A DNA stretch of 64,000 nucleotides. It comes from Flavobacteriales bacterium. Its GTDB lineage: Bacteria; Bacteroidota; Bacteroidia; CAIKAF01. Under the pieces are notes generated by a model. That model was not told where the DNA came from. It saw only the letters and a program-made list of their open reading frames with translations, and did no database searches. A program made the translations under genes and the position numbers. Below, one piece after another: positions 1-8,151 of the stretch. The stretch spans positions 372,001-436,000 of the forward strand of contig JAGYKD010000003.1 in NCBI GenBank assembly GCA_018401695.1. The letters run 5' to 3'. How positions within the stretch are numbered: the first letter of the stretch is position 1; each line of letters begins with the position of its first letter.

Positions 1-1451
1 TCGGGCACCAGTTTGGCCAGGGCATTGGAATCTGCAATGGGAAGGTCCATGACCCGCGCTACGTCTTTTATGGACATTTTGGCAGCCATAGAGCCGTAGG
101 TAATGATGTGGGCTACTTGGTTTTTGCCGTATTTGTCTACAACATAGTCAATAACCTTTTGGCGGCCTGCATCGTCGAAGTCGGTATCGATATCGGGCAT
201 GCTCTTACGCTCCGGGTTTAGGAACCGTTCGAAGAGTAAGTCGTATTTGATGGGGTCAATATTGGTAATGCCAATGCAGTAGGCTACTGCCGAACCGGCC
301 GCCGAACCTCTTCCCGGGCCAATAAGGACGCCCAATTCTCGTCCGGCTTTAATGAAATCGGCAACAATAAGAAAATAGCCGGCAAAACCCATTTGCTCAA
401 TGGTAAAGAGCTCAAAGTTGAGCCGCTCCTCTACTTCCGCACTCATTTCTTTATACCTGTCTCTGGCTCCTTCCATGGTAAGGTGGCGCAAATAGGTATT
501 TTGATCCGGAAACTCGGGCGGAATTGGAAAATTGGGCAGCAAAATATCCTTGAACAGGTTCAGAGGCTTTACTGCATCCACAATTTGGTTGGTATTGTCG
601 AGTGCTTCCGGCAAATCCGAAAACACTTGTTCCATTTCGCCGGTGGTCTTAAAAAAGAATTGGTCGTTGTAAAAGGCAAAGCGCTTGCCTTTTACAGAGG
701 AGTCGTCGTCCGAAAACTCGGTAAGCTTTTCCGTACTTTTCTTTTCACCGGTATTGATGCAAAGCAAAATATCGTGGGCATTGGCATCTTTTTGGTCCAC
801 GTAATGGCTGTCGTTGGAGGCAATGACGGGTACTTCGTATTTGGCGGCAAAGCGCAGCAATACTTCGTTCACCTTTTCTTGATCGGGAATTTGGTGGCGT
901 TGAATTTCCACATAATAGTCCTTTCCAAACAAGTCCAACCACCATTTAAAGAGCTTTTCGGCCTCGGCTTCACCTTTGCGAAGTATGGTTCTGGGAATTT
1001 CGGCGCCTAAGCAACAGGTGGTGGCAATAAGTCCTTCGTGGTATTGAAGTATCAGTTCTTTGTCAATGCGCGGATATTTGCCGTACATTCCTTCCATGAA
1101 TCCATAGGAACAGAGCTTGCAAAGGTTTTGGTAGCCAATTTCGTCTTTGGCCAACAACAGTTGGTGGTAGCGAAGGTCTTTTTCTTCGCGGGTAAACTGT
1201 CTTTTGTGGCGGTCGGCCACCAAATAAAACTCACAGCCTACAATAGGCTTAACCAAAGGGTTGCCTTGGGCATCTTTACGTTTCCAAGCTTCGGCCACAA
1301 ACTGAAAAGCACCAAACATATTGCCGTGGTCGGTAATGGCCAGGCCGCGCATACCGTCTTTTTGGGCTTTGTCGTATAGTTTACCAATATCGGCAGCGCC
1401 ATCCAATAAGGAGAATTGGGTGTGCACATGCAGGTGATTGAAACTGGGCAT
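1..1451 (-). CDS. dnaE: DNA polymerase III subunit alpha, N-terminal part (runs off window)
   Basis: Catalytic alpha subunit of the replicative DNA polymerase. The 483 residues visible begin MPSFNHLHVHTQFSLLDG, the classic start of the PHP domain, followed by DHGNMFGAF near residue 41. Further on are the polymerase motif GPGRGSAAGSAVAY (about residues 378-391) and PDIDTDF (about 414-420), whose aspartates bind the catalytic metals. This arrangement (PHP at the extreme N-terminus, no exonuclease insertion) fits DnaE rather than PolC. The C-terminal half (fingers, tandem HhH, OB fold, tau-binding tail) lies beyond base 1. The ATG at 1451 is chosen because the PHP motif starts five codons later. 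The reading frame is intact throughout. Confidence 0.97.
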   Translation of the reverse strand, partial: MPSFNHLHVHTQFSLLDGAADIGKLYDKAQKDGMRGLAITDHGNMFGAFQFVAEAWKRKDAQGNPLVKPIVGCEFYLVADRHKRQFTREEKDLRYHQLLLAKDEIGYQNLCKLCSYGFMEGMYGKYPRIDKELILQYHEGLIATTCCLGAEIPRTILRKGEAEAEKLFKWWLDLFGKDYYVEIQRHQIPDQEKVNEVLLRFAAKYEVPVIASNDSHYVDQKDANAHDILLCINTGEKKSTEKLTEFSDDDSSVKGKRFAFYNDQFFFKTTGEMEQVFSDLPEALDNTNQIVDAVKPLNLFKDILLPNFPIPPEFPDQNTYLRHLTMEGARDRYKEMSAEVEERLNFELFTIEQMGFAGYFLIVADFIKAGRELGVLIGPGRGSAAGSAVAYCIGITNIDPIKYDLLFERFLNPERKSMPDIDTDFDDAGRQKVIDYVVDKYGKNQVAHIITYGSMAAKMSIKDVARVMDLPIADSNALAKLVP

Positions 1452-1782
1452 AGTGTTTGTTTTGTATGGTTGCCCTAAACCTGGCCAAACCGTTGGATAT
1501 TGCTTTGGGAAACGAAGTAATCTTGGGCTAATCAACGAAAAGCCTTTGATTGCTTTGCTATTTTTTGTCCACAACAAAAAACATCCGGCTTGCCCTAAGG
1601 TAAGGGCATAAGCCCAAAGTTACCAAAAGCAGACGGGCGGCTTTGCGTTGTGGAAAAATTGTGAACAAAGGTCAATGCGGTTTGCGGGAGGCATACCCCA
1701 TGCCCCTTGCATCAGATGCCATACCTTTTCTGCGCCAACGAGGGGTGCCTAAAAGCCAAAAGGGGGAGCGAAATAGTATCGA
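1452..1782. other. Intergenic region upstream of dnaE
   Basis: About 330 bases between the dnaE start and the end of the PUR-domain gene. I see no credible gene. A small perfect hairpin (GCCCT, six-base loop, AGGGC) sits at 1592-1607 but has no T-run beside it. Two sequences each one base away from a DnaA box (TTGTCCACA near 1566 and TGTGGAAAA near 1649) are probably chance. The dnaE promoter must lie here, but no clear TTTG/TAnnTTTG pair is visible. Confidence 0.5.
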
Positions 1783-2142
1783 TTATAAGTCGTCGAAGTT
1801 TCCTCCTTCGCCGTACTCGTCTTCGTGTTCCCGCGGCACATAAACTTGCTCTTCAACAGGGGTAGGATTGTTTTCTCGCACATAATCCATTACCTCTTGC
1901 AAGCCATCGGCAAACTTAATTAAGTCCTCTTTGTAAAGAAAAAGCTTGTGTTTTTCGTAAAAGAAGCTGCCATCGGGCCGCATTTTGCGTTTGCTTTCGG
2001 TAATGGTAATGAAGAGATTTTCGTCCCGCGTAGCTTTTACGTCAAAAAAATAGGTTCTTTTTCCGGCACGAACCGGTTTTGAAAACTTCTCCGGACGGTG
2101 GTTTTTGTACTTGTCCTGCATAAGCGCCTCGTGTATATCCAT
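1783..2142 (-). CDS. PUR-domain (DUF3276) nucleic-acid-binding protein
   Basis: Small protein (119 aa) of the DUF3276/PUR family, a single PUR repeat unit related to eukaryotic Pur-alpha and widespread in Bacteroidota. The core is visible as VRAGKRTYFFDVKATRDE (about residues 24-41), then a beta strand ending in TITESKR and an amphipathic helix around KEDLIKFADGLQEVMDYV (about 71-88). The tail is acidic and glycine-rich (EHEDEYGEGG). Members bind single-stranded DNA or RNA in vitro; the cellular role is not established. A candidate -7 box TATATTTG (complement of 2144-2151) ends one base before the ATG, so either this box is chance or translation starts at the internal ATG at 2121. It precedes dnaE on the same strand with a 331-base gap, so cotranscription is unlikely. 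Confidence 0.88.
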   Translation of the reverse strand: MDIHEALMQDKYKNHRPEKFSKPVRAGKRTYFFDVKATRDENLFITITESKRKMRPDGSFFYEKHKLFLYKEDLIKFADGLQEVMDYVRENNPTPVEEQVYVPREHEDEYGEGGNFDDL

Positions 2143-2195
2143 TCAAATATATCAAAATATATATACGAAAGGGGAGCTTAGCCCTAAGGAATTTT

Positions 2196-2342
2196 GGGGG
2201 CGTAATCCTGCCCTTCCTGCTACGCGCCCTTCCAAAAGGCGGGCCACAGGGGGCTGCAGGGAGTTTGCTGGCGCGCCACTCCTGCAACCCTCCTGTGGCC
2301 TCTGCCTTTCAGAAGGTCGGGTATCCGGTCGGTCAGGCGCCC
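2196..2342 (-). repeat. GC-rich palindromic intergenic element, copy 1
   Basis: Read on the minus strand it begins GGGCGCCTGACCGACCGGAT and ends GGCAGGATTACGCCCCC. The internal arms at 2242-2264 and 2278-2300 are complementary over about 23 bases (core GGCCACAGG...CCTGTGGCC) around a short loop. The first bases encode the final Gly-Ala and stop codon of the ABC exporter, so the element starts inside that gene. It belongs to a family of eight in this window recognised by terminal blocks and an internal inverted repeat. Confidence 0.75.
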
Positions 2343-4147
2343 TTAGATTTTTGATTTTCTCTTTGTTGCCTTTCGTACATTTCGGCATACAATCCTCCGG
2401 AGGCCAACAGGGTTTCGTGGCTTCCTTCTTCGGCAACTTTTCCGTTGTCCAGCACCAAAATGCGGTCGGCATCCTTTAAGGTCGAAACACGATGAGAAAT
2501 CAGTAAGGTGCTTCTATCCTTCATGATGTTTCTCAAATGTCCCAAAATCTTCTCCTCGGTTTCGGTATCCACTGCCGATAGGCAGTCGTCAAAAATGAGC
2601 AAGGCCGGTTCTTTTATAATGGCTCGGGCAATGCTTATCCTTTGTTTTTGTCCACCGCTCAAGGTAATGCCTCGTTCTCCCAATCGGGTTTGGTAGCCTT
2701 TGGCAAATTCTATTATGGAATCATGAATGGCCGCTTGTTCGGCACTTTGCTCCATGCGTTTCCATAGTTCATCTTCTGATGCATTGCTTCTATGCAAGCC
2801 AAACTGAATGTTTTGGGCAATGCTGTCCGAAAATAAAAAGACCTCCTGGGGCACATAGCCTATTGCCTCTCTGTAGCTTTCCAAGGGCCAATTTTTCAGG
2901 TCGATTCCATCTACCCGAATAGTTCCGGATTCCGGATCAAAAAACCGCATCACGAGCTGGGCTAGGGTGGTTTTTCCGGATCCGGTGCGCCCGGCTATGG
3001 CTAGCGTTTCTCCGGGCTTGAGTTGAAAACTTACTTCGTTGAGTGCTTGAATGCCTGTGTCCGGATAGGTAAAGCTGACCTTCCTAAATTCCAGTTGGCC
3101 TGTCAATATTCGGGGCTCTCCTCCCGGCGATACAATAGCTGGCTGGGTATCTAAAAACTCATTGATACGCTTTTGGGATGCCGCAGCACGTTGAATGATG
3201 GAGGTAATCCATCCCAAACTGGCCACCGGCCATGTGAGCATATTTACATAAATGATAAACTCGGCAATAACCCCGGCAGAAATGCCTCCTTGGGATACTT
3301 CCACACCGCCAATATATACGGTAAGCAGTGTGCTAAGCCCTATGAGCATCATAATGAGTGGAAAAAAGAAAGCATTAAGCTTTACCAAATCCAGGTTTCT
3401 ACGTCGGTAGGTTTCGGCACCTTCTTCAAACATTCCTCCATAAATGCGTTCTCTTCCGTAATTTTTGAGTACGCGTATGCCGGAAAAGGCTTCCTGCACA
3501 AAAGAGGAGATGGTGGACAATTGGGCTTGGACCACTTCGGAGCGCTTCAAAATGGCGCTGTTTACCAAATACACAGCCAAAGAAAGCAGCGGTAGGGGAA
3601 TCAGAACATATAAAGTGAGGGTAGGGCTCACCGACAACATGGTACCTATAATAAGCACAAAAAGCACCAGCAGGTTAATTCCGTACATTAGGGCAGGTCC
3701 CAAATACATGCGTACCCTGGAGACATCTTCAGAAATTCGATTCATTAAGTCTCCGGTAGCGTTTCGCTTGTAAAAACCATAATCCAAGGCCTGATATTGG
3801 GCATAGATTTGGTTTTTCATATCGTATTCCATTAACCGGGAAGTAACAATAATGGTTTGCCGTACCATAAACAGAAAAAGGCCCTTGAGCAAAGCCATTA
3901 AAAAAATTAAGCCGGCAAAGCCCAGAAGCAGCAAAAGCAGTCTGGAGCGTCCTACTTCTAGGAGTTCCGATCCGGAGAATAACCTAAAGAGGTGCAAATT
4001 TTCTACTACCACATCTACCGATTCTCGAACTAATCGGGCGGGATATATGGCAAAAATGTTGGAAATAATGGTAAATAAAATACCCAAAAGAAGCCGGTAA
4101 CGGTATTTCCAAAAAAAGCGATTAAGTCTTTTAAGCGATCCCACCAA
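2333..4147 (-). CDS. ABC exporter half-transporter (fused permease and ATPase)
   Basis: Inner-membrane exporter of the MsbA/multidrug type (604 aa), expected to act as a dimer. The first ~310 residues are an ABC_membrane domain with about six transmembrane segments (first at about 15-38). The ATPase follows: Walker A GRTGSGKTT (about 384-392), signature LSGGQKQR (about 495-502), Walker B LLIFDD (about 515-520) and a switch His in LLISHRVS. The residue after the Walker B Asp, normally the catalytic Glu, is Asp (DDCLSAVD), as in the degenerate site of some heterodimeric exporters. No partner half-transporter is nearby. The substrate cannot be inferred. The last two codons and stop lie in a GC-rich repeat element. 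Confidence 0.93.
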   Translation of the reverse strand: MVGSLKRLNRFFWKYRYRLLLGILFTIISNIFAIYPARLVRESVDVVVENLHLFRLFSGSELLEVGRSRLLLLLLGFAGLIFLMALLKGLFLFMVRQTIIVTSRLMEYDMKNQIYAQYQALDYGFYKRNATGDLMNRISEDVSRVRMYLGPALMYGINLLVLFVLIIGTMLSVSPTLTLYVLIPLPLLSLAVYLVNSAILKRSEVVQAQLSTISSFVQEAFSGIRVLKNYGRERIYGGMFEEGAETYRRRNLDLVKLNAFFFPLIMMLIGLSTLLTVYIGGVEVSQGGISAGVIAEFIIYVNMLTWPVASLGWITSIIQRAAASQKRINEFLDTQPAIVSPGGEPRILTGQLEFRKVSFTYPDTGIQALNEVSFQLKPGETLAIAGRTGSGKTTLAQLVMRFFDPESGTIRVDGIDLKNWPLESYREAIGYVPQEVFLFSDSIAQNIQFGLHRSNASEDELWKRMEQSAEQAAIHDSIIEFAKGYQTRLGERGITLSGGQKQRISIARAIIKEPALLIFDDCLSAVDTETEEKILGHLRNIMKDRSTLLISHRVSTLKDADRILVLDNGKVAEEGSHETLLASGGLYAEMYERQQRENQKSKGA

Positions 4148-4271
4148 TAAAAACCGTTAAACTTTGTTGCTTTTGCCTTTCCTGCTTAAGGCAAATCAAA
4201 AAATATTACTTTAGCAGCCAGAAACAGGACAGGCTTTTCTGTCCCAAAAGTACACTAATCAAAGGTTTTTC

Positions 4272-5372
4272 ATGGACATCGAGGTAAAACCTGCTGTGGC
4301 AACTTCAGGAGTGCTTCAACAAATGGAGCTAATGGACCACGAACAAGTGGTATTTTGCAACGATAAAGCCAGTGGGCTTAGGGCCATCATTGGTATTCAT
4401 AATACAACCTTAGGGCCCGCATTGGGCGGAACTCGTATGTGGCACTACGCCAAGCACGAGGATGCCGTACTCGATGTATTGCGTTTGTCCAGAGGTATGA
4501 CTTTTAAAGCTTCCATTGCCGGCCTGAACTTAGGAGGCGGAAAAGCCGTGATAATTGGCGATTCCCGAACCATGAAAAGCGAAGCCTTGCTTCGCAGATT
4601 CGGCAAGTTTGTAGAGTCGCTCAACGGCAAATACATTACGGCAGAAGATGTGGGCATGTCTACCAAAGACATGGAACAAATCCACACCGAAACCGGACAT
4701 GTAACCGGTTTGCCAGAATATTTGGGAGGCAGCGGTGACCCTTCTCCTGTAACTGCTTATGGAGTGTACATGGGCATGAAAGCCTCGGCTAAGCATGTGT
4801 ACGGCAGCGACAAGCTCACTGGAAAAAAGGTGGTGGTGCAGGGTGCCGGAAATGTAGGTCGATACCTCATACAACATTTGGTAGAAGAAGGTGCCGAAGT
4901 TATGGTGGCCGATATTTTCGAAGATCGCCTCAAAGAAGTTAAGGCCGTGGCTCCTCAAGCCAAGGTAATTGACCCTGAATCGGTATTTACGGAGTCTATG
5001 GACATTTTTGCCCCTTGTGCTTTGGGCGGAATTTTAAACGACCATACCATTCCTTTGCTAACTTGTGCCATAGTGGCCGGAGGAGCCAATAACCAATTGC
5101 AAGACGAAACCAAACACGGGGCCATGCTCATGGACCGGGGCATGGCTTATGCTCCCGATTTTTTGATCAACTCCGGTGGGCTCATTAATGTATACGGTGA
5201 AATTGTAGGCTACAACAAAGAAGTAGCCATGAAAAAAGCCGAATTTATTTATGATATTACACGTAATATACACAAAGAATCTGCTGAAACCCTTGTCTTT
5301 AGTGGCCAAGTAGCGGTTCGCTTTGCCCAAGAGCGCATTCAAAGCATGGCACAGCTTCGCACCAGAAGCTAA
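4272..5372 (+). CDS. Leu/Val-type amino acid dehydrogenase (Glu/Leu/Phe/Val family)
   Basis: NAD-dependent oxidative deaminase of the Glu/Leu/Phe/Val dehydrogenase family (366 aa), most like leucine or valine dehydrogenase, interconverting branched-chain amino acids and 2-oxo acids in the cytoplasm. The N-terminal substrate domain carries GPALGGTRMW (about 48-57), K79 in MTFKAS and K91 in GGGKAV, matching the substrate-binding and catalytic lysines of leucine dehydrogenase. The NAD domain shows GAGNVGRYL (about 194-202). Length and motifs fit the leucine rather than the larger hexameric glutamate enzymes. It stands alone, divergent from the ABC exporter and 86 bases before nusB. Exact substrate preference cannot be read from sequence. 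Confidence 0.93.
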   Translation: MDIEVKPAVATSGVLQQMELMDHEQVVFCNDKASGLRAIIGIHNTTLGPALGGTRMWHYAKHEDAVLDVLRLSRGMTFKASIAGLNLGGGKAVIIGDSRTMKSEALLRRFGKFVESLNGKYITAEDVGMSTKDMEQIHTETGHVTGLPEYLGGSGDPSPVTAYGVYMGMKASAKHVYGSDKLTGKKVVVQGAGNVGRYLIQHLVEEGAEVMVADIFEDRLKEVKAVAPQAKVIDPESVFTESMDIFAPCALGGILNDHTIPLLTCAIVAGGANNQLQDETKHGAMLMDRGMAYAPDFLINSGGLINVYGEIVGYNKEVAMKKAEFIYDITRNIHKESAETLVFSGQVAVRFAQERIQSMAQLRTRS

Positions 5373-5392
5373 GATAGGCCAATACTTTTACC

Positions 5393-5400
5393 TATTTTTG
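5393..5400 (+). promoter_or_regulatory. Candidate -7 box for the nusB operon
   Basis: TATTTTTG matches the Bacteroidota -7 consensus TAnnTTTG and lies about 58 bases before the nusB ATG. No TTTG -33 box at the usual spacing is seen, so support is moderate. Confidence 0.4.
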
Positions 5401-5458
5401 TACCGGATAGCTTCTTGGAGCTAACCAAGGGTGTTTATTAAAGAACGAAAGGAGATTC

Positions 5459-6403
5459 ATGCTAAATCGCAGGCATTTACGTGTTAAAGTATTGCAAGCC
5501 TTATATGCGTTTTTTCAGTCCGGACAGCACGATATCGGTCTGGCAGAAAGGCAATTGCTAAATTCGGCCGAGGATATATATCAATTATACCTGTTCCAAA
5601 TTACCTTGCTTACTGAGCTTCATTATCAAGGCTTAAAAGAACGCGATGAAGCAAAACAAAAACTGCAACCATCCGCTATGGATTTGCAAGAAACTACCAC
5701 TTTTACCCGTAATAAGGTCTTGGTGCAACTTAGCCAAATGGAGTCCCTGACCAAAACCTGCGCTAAACATCATGTTTCTTGGTCTGCTCATCAAGATACA
5801 GCCCAGAAACTTTGGCGAAAACTACGGCAGCAAGATTTTTACTTAAGCTATATTGGTTTAGAACAAGCCGGATTTGAAGAGGACAAAGAATTTGTGCTCC
5901 AAATGTTCAAGTTTTGGTTGTTCGAAGAAGAGCTTTTGGAGTCCATGTACGAAGAGTTGAACATCCATTGGTCCGACGATTTGTTCGTGGTTAATGCAGC
6001 TATTATGCGGACGTTTAAAGATTTACGCCCGGATGGCCGCATCCGTTTGCAGCGCCTTTACAAAGATACTGAAGAAGATAGACATTTTCTTTTGGAGCTT
6101 TTCCGCAAAACCATTTTGAACGAATCGGGTTATGAAGCTATGGTGAAGGAGAAAGCACAAAACTGGGAAATTGAACGAATCGCCCTTATAGATATCATTC
6201 TTATGAAAATGGCGCTTTCCGAACTTTTGGAGTTTCCCTCTATTCCGGTAAAAGTAACCCTGAACGAATACATTGACTTGGCTAAATATTTTAGTACCCC
6301 CAGAAGCAACGCCTTTGTGAATGGTATTTTAGATAAATTAGCCATAGAATTGAAACAACAAGGCCGCGTCCAGAAAACAGGCCGCGGATTAATTGAAAAG
6401 TAA
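5459..6403 (+). CDS. nusB: Transcription antitermination protein NusB
   Basis: NusB, which with NusE (S10) binds boxA RNA in rRNA antitermination complexes. At 314 aa it is about twice the length of E. coli NusB. The start MLNRRHLRVKVLQALYAFFQS resembles a NusB helix 1, and the clear NusB fold is C-terminal (about 190-305: ILNESGYEAMV, LIDIILMKMALSEL, PVKVTLNEYIDLAKYF, FVNGILDKL). Long NusB proteins of this build are usual in Bacteroidota. A good ribosome-binding sequence (AAAGGAG) sits 7 bases before the ATG, unusual for the phylum. It heads the run nusB, DUF1573, yajC, YbbR, coaE, nnr. Confidence 0.93.
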   Translation: MLNRRHLRVKVLQALYAFFQSGQHDIGLAERQLLNSAEDIYQLYLFQITLLTELHYQGLKERDEAKQKLQPSAMDLQETTTFTRNKVLVQLSQMESLTKTCAKHHVSWSAHQDTAQKLWRKLRQQDFYLSYIGLEQAGFEEDKEFVLQMFKFWLFEEELLESMYEELNIHWSDDLFVVNAAIMRTFKDLRPDGRIRLQRLYKDTEEDRHFLLELFRKTILNESGYEAMVKEKAQNWEIERIALIDIILMKMALSELLEFPSIPVKVTLNEYIDLAKYFSTPRSNAFVNGILDKLAIELKQQGRVQKTGRGLIEK

Positions 6404-6443
6404 ACCCAAACAAATACATAAACCCAAACAAATACATAAACCC
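6402..6443 (+). repeat. 18-base tandem repeat in the leader of the DUF1573 gene
   Basis: The unit AAACCCAAACAAATACAT occurs twice perfectly (6402-6419, 6420-6437), followed by the first six bases of a third copy, and the ATG of the next gene follows at 6444. The repeat begins inside the nusB stop codon and fills the whole nusB-DUF1573 spacer. It is A/C-rich with no G, so should be unstructured, which could favour ribosome loading. Confidence 0.95.
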
Positions 6444-6884
6444 ATGCGTACACGTACCATGTTTGCAGCATCTATGTTTGCTGCCGCAGTTTTGTCTTCT
6501 TGCGGAGGAAACAGCAGCGATCCCAAAGCTACTGTTTCATCCGAAGTGGTTGGTCAAACCACCGAAATGAGCTTCGAAAACGACACCTATGATTTTGGAG
6601 TAATTCAACAAGGCCAAAAGGCAGAGCATGTTTTTGTGTTTACCAATTCCGGAGAACACGAACTGGTCATTGCCAATGCCAAAGGAAGCTGTGGTTGCAC
6701 TGTTCCCGAATGGCCCTCTGAACCTGTTAAACCAGGCGAGTCCGGCGAAATTAAAGTGGTTTTTGACTCTTCCGGTAAGTCTGGAAAGCAAGAGAAAAAA
6801 GTGACCATTACGGCAAATACCGACCCTATAGAAACCGAATTGACTATTAAAGGAGAAATCGAAACCCCCGAAGACGCATCATGA
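6444..6884 (+). CDS. DUF1573 domain lipoprotein
   Basis: Secreted lipoprotein of 146 aa with a DUF1573 domain, an Ig-like/ASH-type beta sandwich common in Bacteroidota; function unknown. The signal peptide MRTRTMFAASMFAAAVLSSC ends in a lipobox with Cys20. The domain covers about 40-125 and includes the typical YDFGVIQQGQ, FTNSGEHELVI and GSCGCTVPEWP motifs. The ATG at 6444 is preferred over an in-frame ATG at 6393 inside nusB, because the earlier start would put repeat-encoded residues (KPKQIHKPKQIHKP) before the signal peptide. The stop overlaps the yajC ATG (ATGA), implying translational coupling. Confidence 0.88.
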   Translation: MRTRTMFAASMFAAAVLSSCGGNSSDPKATVSSEVVGQTTEMSFENDTYDFGVIQQGQKAEHVFVFTNSGEHELVIANAKGSCGCTVPEWPSEPVKPGESGEIKVVFDSSGKSGKQEKKVTITANTDPIETELTIKGEIETPEDAS

Positions 6885-7201
6885 TACAGCATGTGATATT
6901 AATGGCCAACCCCGAAGGCGGGGGAGGTGGCCCCGAACAACTTATTTTTCTGGTTCTTATTTTGGTAGTTTTCTACTTCTTTATGATTCGGCCTCAAATG
7001 AAAAAGGCTAAAGAACAAAAGAAGTTTAGAGAATCTATTGGTAAAGGCGACCGTATTGTTACTGTTGGTGGAATCCATGGAAAAATTATCGATGTAGAAG
7101 AGCAAACGTTTATTGTAGAAGTACTGGATCAAACACGACTTCGTGTAGAAAAAACAGCAGTTTCCATGGAAAATACCACAACCCTTGCCGATAAAAAATA
7201 A
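6881..7201 (+). CDS. yajC: Preprotein translocase subunit YajC
   Basis: Accessory subunit of the SecDF-YajC complex (106 aa). It has one transmembrane helix (about 19-37, LIFLVLILVVFYFFMIRPQ) with the hallmark FFMIRPQMKK at the cytoplasmic edge, then a small basic domain containing GDRIVTVGGIHGKI. The short Gly-rich N-terminus (PEGGGGG) is typical of Bacteroidota YajC. The start overlaps the upstream stop by four bases; an internal ATG at 6902 (MANPEGG) is the alternative. secDF is not in the window. Confidence 0.95.
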   Translation: MIQHVILMANPEGGGGGPEQLIFLVLILVVFYFFMIRPQMKKAKEQKKFRESIGKGDRIVTVGGIHGKIIDVEEQTFIVEVLDQTRLRVEKTAVSMENTTTLADKK

Positions 7202-7206
7202 GGGAA

Positions 7207-8151
7207 ATGAAATGGCCGGAAAGGGTACGGGTAAAAGCCGGATTGATTTTTATGGTCTGTCTGGCTACCAGTATCCTTTTTTGGTTTCTTCAAACCCTAA
7301 ATAAAACCCACCAAACCACCCTCAACCTTTCCTTCAACCTTAGTTCTATACCTCAAGGATGGATTTCGGAAACGCACCAAATGCCCCATCTTCAAATCCA
7401 AGTGCGTGGCCCCGGATTTGCTATACTCGGCTTAAATCTAAAGCATTTGTGGAACCCTGAGGCACTTGACTTAGGTAGCCCCAACCTAAAACAAACCGAA
7501 AAGGGAACAAACATCCTCTACTGGACCACGGAGGAAATACAAGAGGGCCTTAGCCAATACCTACCTTCTTCGATTCAACTGCTTAGTTTAAAACCCAAAC
7601 AAGTGGAATGGCCCGTCCAGCCTTTGGTTCAAAAGGTCCTTCCTTTGTGCCCACAGGTTTGGATACAAGACAAAGCTTGGAAGCTAAGTCGGCCCCTTCA
7701 ATTGAGCCCCTCCAGTATTCCCGTTAGTGGTCCAAAAGCATTTTTGGATTCCTTGTCCTGTTGGTCCTTCCCTTTTTCTATTATCCCCCAAGAAGCCACC
7801 AATGGCACCATGCAGGTGAATTTGGAATCCCAAGGCCAAATGCTGCCCGGCCAAAAGGCTGTGTTTGTGGAATGGAGTGTTTCCCGTTTTACAGAAGTAC
7901 GGGTAGATTTGCCCATAGTATTACGGAATGCCCCTGAAGGCTTTGAAATTCAACCGGCTTTTGCTCAGGTTTGGGTTTCGGTGCCCATGGATAATCCGGA
8001 CATTTCCGAAATTAAAGTTTTTGCGGATTTTTCTGAAGCATCTACAAACAAAAGGTATGTCCCTCTGGAAGTACAGCAACCCAAGGAAGGCCCAAAGCTT
8101 ATCCGTTTAGCACCTCATAAGGTGGAACTTTTTAAACGCAAAAACCCATGA
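7207..8151 (+). CDS. YbbR-like domain protein
   Basis: Membrane-anchored protein of 314 aa. One N-terminal transmembrane segment (about 12-29, LIFMVCLATSILFWFLQTL) is followed by extracytoplasmic beta-rich YbbR-like repeats, for example around LQIQVRGPGFAILG and the segment LSPSSIPVSGPKAFLDSL. In Firmicutes, YbbR (CdaR) regulates the diadenylate cyclase CdaA; no cyclase gene is present here, so that role is not shown. The position between yajC and coaE is a recurrent Bacteroidota order. The start is five bases after the yajC stop, and the end overlaps the coaE start. Confidence 0.8.
   Translation: MKWPERVRVKAGLIFMVCLATSILFWFLQTLNKTHQTTLNLSFNLSSIPQGWISETHQMPHLQIQVRGPGFAILGLNLKHLWNPEALDLGSPNLKQTEKGTNILYWTTEEIQEGLSQYLPSSIQLLSLKPKQVEWPVQPLVQKVLPLCPQVWIQDKAWKLSRPLQLSPSSIPVSGPKAFLDSLSCWSFPFSIIPQEATNGTMQVNLESQGQMLPGQKAVFVEWSVSRFTEVRVDLPIVLRNAPEGFEIQPAFAQVWVSVPMDNPDISEIKVFADFSEASTNKRYVPLEVQQPKEGPKLIRLAPHKVELFKRKNP

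Noticed and set aside
393..1010. A 205-residue plus-strand frame within dnaE.
   Set aside because: Shadow of the dnaE reading frame; no family resemblance.
1560..1660. Two near-matches to DnaA boxes upstream of dnaE, suggesting an origin.
   Set aside because: Each has a mismatch, there are only two, and no AT-rich unwinding region or dnaA gene is near; expected by chance.
2105..2479. Frames on both strands through palindromic element copy 1.
   Set aside because: GC-rich repeats stay open by composition; product is Arg/Pro/Gly-rich and unlike any family. The same holds for frames in copies 3, 5, 6 and 7.
4172..4214. Possible promoter of the amino acid dehydrogenase (TTTG and TACTTTAG).
   Set aside because: Spacing is about 31 bases, too long for the consensus, and the -7 box has a mismatch.
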